A stretch of DNA of 12,173 bases from Planctomycetaceae bacterium (GTDB taxonomy: Bacteria; Planctomycetota; Planctomycetia; Pirellulales; Thermoguttaceae), in the NCBI GenBank assembly GCA_031278315.1, contig JAITKS010000212.1:1-12173 (forward strand), read 5' to 3'. How positions within the stretch are numbered: position 1 is the first letter of the stretch; every line of letters begins with the position of its first letter. Positions 4,987 to 12,165 of this stretch are shown one piece after another. A model generated the notes under the pieces. It had not been told where the DNA came from. It saw nothing but the letters and a program-made list of their open reading frames with translations, and did no database searches. The translations under genes were made by a program, and so were the position numbers.

Positions 4987-7563
4987 ATGTCGGCAGGATT
5001 ATTAAAATTTGAAATGTATCTCAAAATATTAACAGATATTACGGCAAAAAAAATAAAATTGCCGCTCGTAATTCTGATTTTGTTTATTTTACTGTTATAC
5101 TTTATTTTACAATTATATATAATTCAATTAAACAATACCAGTAATTTACTTTACGCTTCTGAATCAGTCGTTTCAGTCAATGACGATCCGCAAAAAAATA
5201 AAGTTTCAGATCAACTCTCACAACAGAATCTCTCACAACAAAATCTTACAAAACAGAATCTTACACAAAATCAACAACACAAAGTTCCTTTAACTTCCGC
5301 ATCGAAAAGTAAAATTTATCCAGTCGCCGTTATACGCCAGTTGACACAAATTGCAGCAAGTAAAGAAGAAACAATAAAACAATTGTCAGATTGGTCAAAA
5401 AAAATTATACCGCTAATCGACGAATTAATCCTAAATTGGGAAAACAAAAATTTTACCGACATAGATAAAAATCTCGATTCTATCAGATTAGCTATATTTG
5501 AACTCGATTCTTTACGTAAATCACTGCCAAATTTAGACTCTTCGACAAAAATTGTAACCGATAACAACTCAAAAGATTCTAGCAAAATATCACGAACAAA
5601 TTTGAAATATGCTGACAATATTTTGTCGGAAAACTATATTCCTGAAACAATTACATTAGAAACTCTACAATACGGACTTGAACGGCGGTATATTTTTTGG
5701 AAATACGCATTAAATGTAGAAAATAGTGAATCTTTTCCGGTGTCTGCTAATTTAGATAAAACAGATAAAGATTTAGATAAATTACTTCAATTGACACTCA
5801 CTGCAAATAAATTTTTGCTCAAAAACAAATACACAACTCCAACAGGCGAAAAAATAGGTGAACTATGGTGTAATTATTTTGAAACAACAGAACTTATTGC
5901 TAATCTTGAATCTTATAAAAAATCAATTCAGGCGGATTACAGCAATAGCGAAATCAAACGCAAAATTTTGGAAAATTATTTAGAATCTTTTTGCTCGACG
6001 ATAAATGTTATTCTGTATCGTTTTACAGATATACGTTTGACCAAAAAGCAACTTTTGTATCTTAAATCACCGTCGATTCATAATTGGCGTTTAGAGCTTG
6101 AACGTTGGTGGTCAGATACAATTTTGCCTGTATCGTTATTGTCGAAAATAGAACAATATGAAGACAATGTCGGTATGAGTGATATGCAGGATTTGTTTCG
6201 TTCTGCAACACGTATGGCGTTTGCGAAGTCAGACGATGCGCGTAAGTTTGGTTTGATTGTACACAAAATTTATGGCGGTTCTAATGTGAAGTTATATGTA
6301 TCAAAGGTGTTAGTAAATCATTTGGTGCCGTCGCCGGAGAATGAGGTAAAGTCGTTTAGGGAATATATTCAGAATCAGGAAGTAGTCGGCAAGCGTGAAT
6401 CTGATTTTGACGTTAAAGTGAATTTTATTCCTGATTCAGAGCGGCTCTTGTTTTCGCTTGATGTTGAAGGCAGTATTGCAACAATCAGCCGAACAAATGC
6501 TTTCGCAACGACAATATTTAATAAAGGCGAGGCAAAATGTACGGCTCAGAAACAAGTTGAGCTTACAGAAGAAGGATTTCAATTTTTGCCGACGGAAGTA
6601 AAAATTTCTAGTAACAAGTTGCAATTACAAAGAATACGTACAGAATTTGATGGTCTGCCGTTGATTTCAAATCTAGTACGTTCGATTGTTTTCAATCAAT
6701 ATGAATTACGCTATAACGACGCAAAAAACGAGGCTGGTACAAAAATTAGGCGTCAAGTTAAGCAGCGGATAGATCGGGAAACAAGGGCAGGATTTGCTGG
6801 ATTTAATGATAAATTTAACAATTTGATCGATGTATCGAATAATGATTTTGGAATTTCTATTGAAAAAAAGGATTCTATTACGGAAGAACATTGGCTGTTA
6901 ACCTCTTGGGCGATACGCAGTTCGGGTATTTTGAGCGGTAATACTCCAGCACCGGCTACGTTACGAGGTTCATTTGCTGATATGAAAATTCACGAATCGG
7001 CGATTAATGCAATTATTAGCAAGTTAGATATTGCAGGCAAAACGGACACCGTTGGTAATTTTCGTAAAATGCTTGCTGAGCAATTTCGATATAACGATAT
7101 TGCGGAACCCGGTGAAAATGATGATGTCTTAATAGGATTTGATAAATATAATCCGGTTGTAGTGCGGTTTGTTGACGGCGTGATTGAACTTGCAATTTCG
7201 ATAGATTCTTTACGAATGGACAGACAAACATATCGTGATTTTCAGGTATTTATAAGATACGAACCGATTCGTAATGAAAACGGCGAGTTAATGTTAAAAC
7301 GACGCGGCGTGATTAGTTTGGAAAAAACTAAAATTGGTTCTCAAATTGTGTTGCGGGCTGTATTCGGCAAAATATTTCCAGAAGAAAAAACGTTTTCATT
7401 AACACCGAAATTTCTAAAGGAGAACAAAAAGTTTGAAGGATTAACAACAGGTTTATGCAGGATAGGCAAAGGATGGTTTGCGATAGCGTTAGTAAATTCT
7501 GCCGTATCAGTTGAAAATCCGCTTATCAGTGATAATGTTCCCAACAACCGATTTGAACGTTAA
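4987..7563 (+). CDS. Large single-TM protein of unknown function, planctomycete-type
   Basis: An 858-residue protein. A short basic N-terminus precedes one strongly hydrophobic helix (about 25-48), which suggests a signal anchor with the bulk outside the cytoplasm. Next comes a polar, low-complexity Gln/Asn/Leu segment (76-98) with five-residue units like QNLSQ and QNLTK. A helical region follows, up to about 400. The best-conserved-looking stretch is about 410-455, with DDARKFGLIVHKIYGGSN near 416-433 and a VSKVLVNHLVP segment after it. Later parts (480-840) look beta-rich, with paired blocks such as FDGLPLISNLVR and a C-terminal GLCRIGKGWFAIAL. From memory this resembles a long uncharacterised protein of Planctomycetota; I cannot confirm that here. 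No catalytic motif is recognised. It stands alone: the next gene is more than 1.1 kb downstream. Its function is unknown, possibly an envelope role. Confidence 0.85.
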   Translation: MSAGLLKFEMYLKILTDITAKKIKLPLVILILFILLLYFILQLYIIQLNNTSNLLYASESVVSVNDDPQKNKVSDQLSQQNLSQQNLTKQNLTQNQQHKVPLTSASKSKIYPVAVIRQLTQIAASKEETIKQLSDWSKKIIPLIDELILNWENKNFTDIDKNLDSIRLAIFELDSLRKSLPNLDSSTKIVTDNNSKDSSKISRTNLKYADNILSENYIPETITLETLQYGLERRYIFWKYALNVENSESFPVSANLDKTDKDLDKLLQLTLTANKFLLKNKYTTPTGEKIGELWCNYFETTELIANLESYKKSIQADYSNSEIKRKILENYLESFCSTINVILYRFTDIRLTKKQLLYLKSPSIHNWRLELERWWSDTILPVSLLSKIEQYEDNVGMSDMQDLFRSATRMAFAKSDDARKFGLIVHKIYGGSNVKLYVSKVLVNHLVPSPENEVKSFREYIQNQEVVGKRESDFDVKVNFIPDSERLLFSLDVEGSIATISRTNAFATTIFNKGEAKCTAQKQVELTEEGFQFLPTEVKISSNKLQLQRIRTEFDGLPLISNLVRSIVFNQYELRYNDAKNEAGTKIRRQVKQRIDRETRAGFAGFNDKFNNLIDVSNNDFGISIEKKDSITEEHWLLTSWAIRSSGILSGNTPAPATLRGSFADMKIHESAINAIISKLDIAGKTDTVGNFRKMLAEQFRYNDIAEPGENDDVLIGFDKYNPVVVRFVDGVIELAISIDSLRMDRQTYRDFQVFIRYEPIRNENGELMLKRRGVISLEKTKIGSQIVLRAVFGKIFPEEKTFSLTPKFLKENKKFEGLTTGLCRIGKGWFAIALVNSAVSVENPLISDNVPNNRFER

Positions 7564-7614
7564 TGTTGACATCTGTTTGAGTAACTCTTCCGTCAGTAAG
7601 AAATAAAGACACGA

Positions 7615-7626
7615 GTAATATATTAC
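7615..7626. repeat. GTAATATATTAC palindrome, possible empty family 1 site
   Basis: This 12-bp perfect palindrome is exactly what remains if the two family 1 ends (GTAATATA-TCAGTGG and its inverse) are joined without the element and with one TATA copy removed. It may be an unoccupied target or an excision scar. A chance occurrence in AT-rich DNA is also possible. Confidence 0.3.
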
Positions 7627-7738
7627 ATTTTTTAGAAACACGAACCACACAAAAAACACGAAACAGACAAAAAAATATGAAATAAAAAATTTTTCGTATA
7701 TTTCGTTTTTTACGATTTTTTGTAAAGATTTATAACCG

Positions 7739-7825
7739 TTACAAAAATTGTAGATAAATTCTATACGTATCATACTATGAAATTTGCCGATACAATCTAG
7801 CCGATTGTAACTACACAATTTGTAA
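7739..7825 (-). repeat. Family 2 degenerate copy E within an inverted repeat
   Basis: The outer arms TTACAAAAATTGTAG (7739-7753) and CTACACAATTTGTAA (7811-7825) pair imperfectly. Between them, 7766-7796 read on the minus strand follows copy C (TTGTATCG, CATAGTA, CGTATA) with many substitutions. It is the most decayed member of the family in the window. Confidence 0.4.
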
Positions 7826-7874
7826 TTGCTCTTGATTGAAATTTTCTAAATTGCTATTATCCCAAAAATATTTG

Positions 7875-7895
7875 AATATTTGAAACTCAAATATT
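7875..7895. repeat. Perfect AT-rich hairpin
   Basis: AATATTTGA (7875-7883) pairs perfectly with TCAAATATT (7887-7895) around AAC. The left arm is preceded by another ATATTTGA. It lacks a T-run, so it is a poor terminator candidate for the gene ending 310 bases upstream. Confidence 0.45.
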
Positions 7896-8505
7896 GGAAT
7901 AGTTGTAAATCTTGTTTTTAGTGATTCCTTTTTTTTCTCACTACTAAACAATTGCCGTTACAAATATTCCACAGCGAAATTACCTAAATTTTAACGGAAC
8001 CGTTCAAGAAAAATCGCAAAATAATTACCAAAAATTTTTTTGAAATAACTATCTACGAAATCTCTTATTTTCGTCCTCCCCCCCTTGTAAGGATGTAAAG
8101 TAACTGTAGAATTTTCGGGGTTATATTGGTTGACGTTTTTTTGTTTTTAACCTGTATTAAATTTGGGTATTACGGAAGAGTTGATAACAAACTTGAATAT
8201 CATGTATAAAGGAATTAATAGAAATTAAAGAATTATCGGGTTATTAAGTTGTTGACAAATTAAACGTTCTGTCCCTTAAACTACAAGAAATTTGTTAGTT
8301 TTTTTTGAGTTGACGGGAAATTGTGCCGTTCAATCGGTTGCAAACTTTTTTGTATATTGGTGAGAAATTGGCGTATTCAGGTTAAAATAGTATTCCATTC
8401 TTAATTAAAAAAATTGCAATCAACAATCAATAATAAAACGAAATAAATAGAACGGCAATAAACAGTCGATTTTAAACTGCTGCTCTTACTTACTCGCTTC
8501 GCCCC

Positions 8506-8583
8506 GCCTGCTTACTAGTCAGAATCGAAAAGCAGACTTTTTAATGAACAACTTTGAATCACCGAAAATCATTGTACAATTCG
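8506..8583 (+). repeat. Family 2 nested palindromic repeat, copy B
   Basis: The inner arms GCCTGCTT (8506-8513) and AAGCAGAC (8530-8537) pair at 7 of 8 and are followed by TTTTT. The outer right arm CCGAAAAT (8562-8569) is intact, but the left outer arm is lost or too degenerate to see. The tail CATTGTACAATTCGTATAT parallels copy C. It ends about 115 bases upstream of the rpsA start, so it is probably within or next to the rpsA promoter or leader. Confidence 0.5.
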
Positions 8584-8638
8584 TATATGCAGCTGGAAAT
8601 CGACTAAACTTGTGTAGAATAGCATTTTGCCTTTGGAA

Positions 8639-8656
8639 CTCTACCGCGCGGTAGAG
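8639..8656. promoter_or_regulatory. 18-bp perfect palindrome in the rpsA leader
   Basis: CTCTACCGC (8639-8647) is followed directly by its reverse complement GCGGTAGAG (8648-8656). As RNA it would form a seven-pair stem with a GCGC loop, overlapping an AGGAGG (8655-8660) that has no start codon at a usable distance. It lies 42 bases upstream of the GTG start and is GC-rich in an AT-rich leader. It may be an operator or an autoregulatory S1 leader hairpin. Confidence 0.5.
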
Positions 8657-8686
8657 GAGGCGTTTCAGGAAACATTTTATTTTTGT

Positions 8687-8690
8687 AGGA
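8687..8690 (+). promoter_or_regulatory. Ribosome-binding site fixing the rpsA start
   Basis: AGGA lies eight bases before GTG 8699. The frame is open upstream to TTG 8627, but that start has no ribosome-binding site and the extra residues would be encoded across the palindrome. Confidence 0.55.
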
Positions 8691-8698
8691 AATTTGTT

Positions 8699-10534
8699 GT
8701 GGTTAATCTAAACCTTATTCGAGGACTGGATTCTAATGAAGAGAATTGGGATAGCCAGGTAGAAGAAGCTCTCAACGGGGCATTGATGGAAGAAAGTGAC
8801 TGGGGAGGTCAAGAAATTTCATCAAATCAAATTACGGAAGGCAAGATAGTTCGTATCGAACAAGAGAAAGGAATTGTAATCGTTGATATTGGTTACAAAA
8901 GTGAAGGCGTTGTTCCGCTTAATGAATGGGATGAAGACGGTGTTGTGCCTGTTATCGGTGATGTAGTCAAAGTATTAATAGAAGAAGCGGAAGATGAAGT
9001 TACAGGAGAAGAAATTCGCGGCATGATCAATTTGAGCAAGAAAAAAGCTGCAAAAATTGAAGCATGGGACAACATGATGAAAACAGTAAAAGAAAACGAT
9101 GTTATCACGGGTCATGTTATGCGAAAAGTTAAAGGAGGATTGTTAGTTGATATCGGCGTTCCGGTATTTCTGCCGGCTTCTCAAGTTGACGTCCGGCGTC
9201 CAAATGATATTGGAGAATTTCTTGATATCGATGTTCAATGTATGATTCTGAAAATAGACGAAATCCGCCGTAATATCGTCGTTAGCCGCCGAGCCGTTAT
9301 CGAAAAAGAACGAATAGAACGCCGAACTGCATTATTAAATCAGCTTAACGAAGGTGAAATCCGAAAAGGAACTATTAAAAATATAGCTGAATTCGGCGCA
9401 TTTATTGACTTAGGAGGTATTGACGGATTACTTCACATCACTGATATGAGTTGGGGACGTATAAATAATCCAAATGAAATGGTAAAATTTGATCAAGAAG
9501 TTGAAGTCGTGATTCTAAGTATCGACCGCGAGAAAGAGAAAATTTCTCTCGGCTTAAAACAGAAAACTGCAAGTCCGTGGATGGATGTCGAAACACGTTA
9601 TCCTGTAGGCTCACGAGTTAAAGGACTTGTTGTCAATGTTATGAGTTACGGCGCATTCGTTAAACTAGAAGAAGGCGTTGAAGGTTTGGTCCATATCAGC
9701 GAAATGTCTTGGACAAAACGAATTTCACATCCGAATGAAATCCTTTCAGTCGGAGAAACTATAGAAGTAGTAGTACTAATGATAAATAAAGAACGGCAAG
9801 AAATCTCTCTTGGAATTAAACAAGCACAGGAAAATCCTTGGGATATTGTTGATGAAAAATATCCAATTGGTCAAATCGTTAATGGAATAGTACGTAATTT
9901 GACAAACTACGGCGCATTTATCGAAATTGAGGAAGGAATAGACGGTTTGCTGCATATTAGCGATATGTCATGGGTCCGCAAAATTACACACCCGAATGAA
10001 GTTGTCAACAAAGGACAAAAGATAAAATGTCAAGTGTTATCTATTGACAAAAAAAATCATCGTATTGCACTCGGCTTAAAACAACTTACCGAAGACCCAT
10101 GGGAATCAAAAATTCCAGCAAAATATCAACCGAATCAAATGGTTAAAGGAGTCGTTACAAAGATTACAAACTTCGGCGTATTCATTAACTTGGAAGAAGA
10201 TTTAGAAGGATTACTTCATATTTCAGAGTTAGCTAATCACAAGATTGAGAATCCGGGCGATGTCGTAAAAGTTGGAGAAGAAATTGAAGTAAAAGTTTTG
10301 CGGGTTGATCCGGATGAACGTAAAATCGGACTTTCACGTAAACGTGCAGAATGGGCAGAAGATTCTGAAAAGAATGCCGCCGCTAATGCAAATCAATCAA
10401 CAAACGCTAATGCCAAAACTGAAAATGCAAATGCAAATACTAATACCAAAGCAAATGCAAATGCAAATCAATCGGCAGCAAATGATCAATTAAAAGGCGG
10501 TATCGGCGATAGTTCCGGATCGTTATTCAAATAA
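8699..10534 (+). CDS. rpsA: Ribosomal protein S1, six S1 domains
   Basis: With the GTG start the protein has 611 residues. It begins MVNLNLIRGLD and has an acidic N-terminal stretch. Six S1 (OB-fold RNA-binding) domains lie at about 46-116, 135-198, 220-288, 302-375, 389-462 and 477-549. Domains 3-6 carry the classic FGAF/YGAF and GLLHIS/GLVHIS signatures (FGVF in domain 6); domains 1-2 are divergent, as is usual for the ribosome-binding half. Bacterial S1 binds the 30S subunit through its N-terminal domains and holds mRNA leaders near the decoding site. The C-terminus (550-611) is odd: an Asn/Ala-rich low-complexity tail (559-595) ending in GGIGDSSGSLFK. No cmk gene or other usual neighbour is present; the gene stands alone, with a long repeat-bearing leader. 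Regulation through the leader palindrome is plausible. The product call is secure; the exact start is less so, with TTG 8627 as the alternative. Confidence 0.93.
   Translation: MVNLNLIRGLDSNEENWDSQVEEALNGALMEESDWGGQEISSNQITEGKIVRIEQEKGIVIVDIGYKSEGVVPLNEWDEDGVVPVIGDVVKVLIEEAEDEVTGEEIRGMINLSKKKAAKIEAWDNMMKTVKENDVITGHVMRKVKGGLLVDIGVPVFLPASQVDVRRPNDIGEFLDIDVQCMILKIDEIRRNIVVSRRAVIEKERIERRTALLNQLNEGEIRKGTIKNIAEFGAFIDLGGIDGLLHITDMSWGRINNPNEMVKFDQEVEVVILSIDREKEKISLGLKQKTASPWMDVETRYPVGSRVKGLVVNVMSYGAFVKLEEGVEGLVHISEMSWTKRISHPNEILSVGETIEVVVLMINKERQEISLGIKQAQENPWDIVDEKYPIGQIVNGIVRNLTNYGAFIEIEEGIDGLLHISDMSWVRKITHPNEVVNKGQKIKCQVLSIDKKNHRIALGLKQLTEDPWESKIPAKYQPNQMVKGVVTKITNFGVFINLEEDLEGLLHISELANHKIENPGDVVKVGEEIEVKVLRVDPDERKIGLSRKRAEWAEDSEKNAAANANQSTNANAKTENANANTNTKANANANQSAANDQLKGGIGDSSGSLFK
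10373..10483 (+). repeat. Coding microsatellite in the rpsA 3' end
   Basis: Near-tandem AATGCA units encode alternating Asn-Ala residues, interrupted by Gln/Ser/Thr/Lys. The repeated codons are nearly identical in places (GCAAATGCAAATGCAAAT), which suggests growth by slippage. Length may vary between strains. Confidence 0.6.
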
Positions 10535-10555
10535 TTGTTGAAATTAGAATACCAG

Positions 10556-10827
10556 ATAATATATCAGTAGATTTTCAGGAATTTTTGTAAACGATTTGAG
10601 ATCCGTTTTCGATAACCTTATTTCTACCTAATTTTCATAACAAAACAATTCACTAAAAAACATCAACATCAAAACAAATCAAATCAAATCAAAATAAACA
10701 TCAAAAAAAACTCATTACCTTAATGTTGAAAAATAATTTGTTAATGAGTTAATAAGACCGGCGTGTGATCTCTTTGATTACTGATATTTTTTTGGCGAAT
10801 TGTTTTGTTCGGAAAAATTAGACGAAA
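10556..10827. mobile_element. Degenerate family 1 element abutting tRNA-Ala
   Basis: The left end ATAATATATCAGTAG starts at 10556. Inside are a CTTATT/AATAAG pair, a perfect AACTCATTA (10709-10717)/TAATGAGTT (10742-10750) dyad, an AACAAATTATTTTTCA core shared in inverted form with the 247-bp copy, and three AAATC units (10676-10690). The right part (10781-10824) follows the interior module of the other copies (GTTCGGAAAAATTAG). No clean right end is seen; a CTGATATT at 10781-10788 may be its remnant. It fills nearly the whole gap between rpsA and the tRNA. Confidence 0.4.
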
Positions 10828-10900
10828 GGGGTGATAGCTCAATTGGGAGAGCGCAGCGTTCGCAATGCTGAGGTCGGGGGTTCGACTCCCCTTCACTCCA
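10828..10900 (+). tRNA. tRNA-Ala(CGC)
   Basis: A 73-base cloverleaf. The acceptor stem GGGGTGA/TCACTCC includes the G3-U70 wobble that marks alanine tRNAs. The D stem is GCTC/GAGC. The anticodon stem CAGCG/TGCTG ends in a G31-U39 pair. The loop TTCGCAA gives anticodon CGC, which reads GCG. The T stem GGGGG/CCCCT has loop TTCGACT. The discriminator is A73, and the terminal CCA is not encoded: the next bases are ATT. Repeat DNA touches its 5' side, so its promoter is probably inside that repeat. Confidence 0.96.
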
Positions 10901-10901
10901 A

Positions 10902-10940
10902 TTTAGTTGGAATTTTCTACAAACTTTAGTTGGGATTTTC
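10902..10940. repeat. 16-bp direct repeat just after the tRNA
   Basis: TTTAGTTGGAATTTTC (10902-10917) and TTTAGTTGGGATTTTC (10925-10940) match at 15 of 16. The first TTGGA could also pair with TCCAA at the tRNA 3' end (10897-10901), forming a weak hairpin followed by ATTTTC. A terminator role is possible but weakly supported. Confidence 0.4.
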
Positions 10941-11112
10941 CGCCGGCTTACGCATCTTGTCTGTTTAAATGTATTTGTAATGATTCGGTAATCTTTCATT
11001 TGAATTTTTAATTTCGCAAATTTTCGCCAATTTTGCAATTATATAAACATTTGAGAAATGATTATCAAAACATTATTGTCAATTTCACAATAACCATTTT
11101 TTTACGAAAATT

Positions 11113-11117
11113 AGAGG
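11113..11117 (+). promoter_or_regulatory. Ribosome-binding site fixing the start at 11123
   Basis: AGAGG is five bases upstream of ATG 11123. An upstream in-frame TTG (11033) lacks such a site and would add 30 residues before the membrane anchor, so the ATG is preferred. Confidence 0.65.
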
Positions 11118-11122
11118 CTTAC

Positions 11123-11980
11123 ATGGCAAAGCAAAGTTTTAATCGTCTTCCGATTATTATAGTAGGATGTATCTTAATATTGATTTTCTTACTTATTAAT
11201 AATTCAGTTAGCATAGTTGTTCCGGGCAGTGTTGGAGTTGTGATTCGTCTCGGCAAAGCGCAGCCGAAAGTTCTTGAAGAGGGAATTTATCTGATAATTC
11301 CGTTTATTACTACAGTCAAGGCATTAGATGTAAAGATCAAAAAAGCAGAAGTGAAAACAGCTGCTGCATCTAAAGACCTTCAAACTGTCAACGCTGAAAT
11401 AGTTGTTAATTATCGAATTGACAAAAACAACGCAGTAAAATTGTATCGTGATATTGGTGTTAATTATCTTTCAACAGTTATTGAACCTCAGATTCAAGAG
11501 TCATTCAAAGCGGGAGCAGCTAAATATACTGCTGAAGCTCTTATTACGGAACGTTCAGATGTTTCAGCAGGAATCAGAGAATCGATCAGTTCGAGAATGG
11601 AGCAATTCGGCGTAATTATCGACGCTGTTAATATTACAAATTTCGATTTCTCACAAGAATTTAATCGCGCAATTGAAGAAAAAATGACAGCCGAACAACG
11701 AGCTTTACAAGCAGAAAAAGAATTAGAAAGATACAAATTTGAAGCAAAACAAAAAGTCGAAACGGCTAGAGGTGAAGCAGAAGCGGTAATGGAAAAAGCT
11801 AAAGCGGCAGCGGAAGCACTTAATCTTAAAAAGCAATATGTTACACCTACTTTAATTTGGCTTTCAGCTGTAGAAAAATGGGATGGTAAATTACCAACTC
11901 ATTTATTCGCAACCCCGCCGGTTCCTGTATTCGACACAAAAAATAATAACGAATCTAATAGAACAGATATAAAAAAATAG
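11123..11980 (+). CDS. Prohibitin-like SPFH/Band 7 membrane protein
   Basis: A 285-residue protein. An N-terminal membrane anchor (about 8-27) is followed by an SPFH domain (about 28-190) with the expected VVPGSVGVVIRLGK entry strand and the GIYLIIPF segment. An Ala/Glu/Lys-rich coiled coil (about 183-237, with EAEAVMEKAKAAAEA) comes next. The conserved prohibitin-type end has WLSAVEKWDGKLPTH (246-260), followed by a polar tail. SPFH proteins assemble into large membrane rings. HflK/HflC and mitochondrial prohibitins bind FtsH-type AAA proteases, and bacterial prohibitin homologues are thought to act as membrane scaffolds. No FtsH or HflC partner gene is nearby. It follows tRNA-Ala by 222 bases and probably has its own promoter. 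The stop TAG is followed at once by an in-frame TAA. Family assignment is firm; partner and precise role are not. Confidence 0.9.
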   Translation: MAKQSFNRLPIIIVGCILILIFLLINNSVSIVVPGSVGVVIRLGKAQPKVLEEGIYLIIPFITTVKALDVKIKKAEVKTAAASKDLQTVNAEIVVNYRIDKNNAVKLYRDIGVNYLSTVIEPQIQESFKAGAAKYTAEALITERSDVSAGIRESISSRMEQFGVIIDAVNITNFDFSQEFNRAIEEKMTAEQRALQAEKELERYKFEAKQKVETARGEAEAVMEKAKAAAEALNLKKQYVTPTLIWLSAVEKWDGKLPTHLFATPPVPVFDTKNNNESNRTDIKK

Positions 11981-12147
11981 TAATATATACTTTTCACACT
12001 TTAAATTTCGGTATTCGTTTTAAACTAAACTCGCCCTTGCATGGTGAATACATAGACAATTTTTTGACTCAAAAACAAGTTGTATTTATTAAAAAATATT
12101 GCAACGTTTATTGACAATATTTTCAATTAAAAAAATAAAAAACGAAT

Positions 12148-12165
12148 GTAATATATCAGTGGAAT
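12148..12165 (+). repeat. Family 1 terminal inverted repeat at right window edge
   Basis: GTAATATATCAGTGGAAT is identical to the left end of the 247-bp copy over this length and is followed by AATTTATT. The element runs out of the window, so its size is unknown. Confidence 0.6.

Larger units (their letters stand above)
7564..8698. other. 1,135-bp non-coding gap upstream of rpsA
   Basis: This is the longest gap in the window. In order it holds a palindromic GTAATATATTAC (7615-7626), an A/T-rich stretch with ACACGAA units (about 7636-7720), family 2 copy E (7739-7825), a perfect hairpin (7875-7895), a small dyad AACGG/CCGTT (7993-8004), a seven-C run (8078-8084), scattered TTGACA/TTGACG boxes (such as 8252) without clear -10 partners, family 2 copy B (8506-8583) and the rpsA leader palindrome (8639-8656). 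No ORF in it has a plausible start and composition. Confidence 0.5.

Noticed and set aside
7507..7818. Minus-strand 103-residue Phe-rich ORF
   Set aside because: It lies over the 3' end of a confident gene and repeat-rich AT DNA, and its composition is what T-runs produce.
8627..8698. TTG start giving a 635-residue S1
   Set aside because: There is no ribosome-binding site, and the extension is encoded by the palindrome and AGGAGG. GTG 8699 has AGGA at eight bases and gives a natural MVNLNL start. It is not fully excluded.
10676..10695. Short AAATC tandem as a CRISPR-like or iteron array
   Set aside because: There are only three 5-base units without spacers. It is simple-sequence DNA inside a degenerate repeat.
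10828..10940. tRNA-Ala as a phage or island attachment site
   Set aside because: No integrase is present and no copy of the tRNA 3' end is seen elsewhere. The downstream direct repeat is not tRNA sequence.
10778..11038. Minus-strand 86-residue ORF with GESNPRPQHCERCALPIELS
   Set aside because: It is the antisense translation of tRNA-Ala, a well-known source of false proteins.
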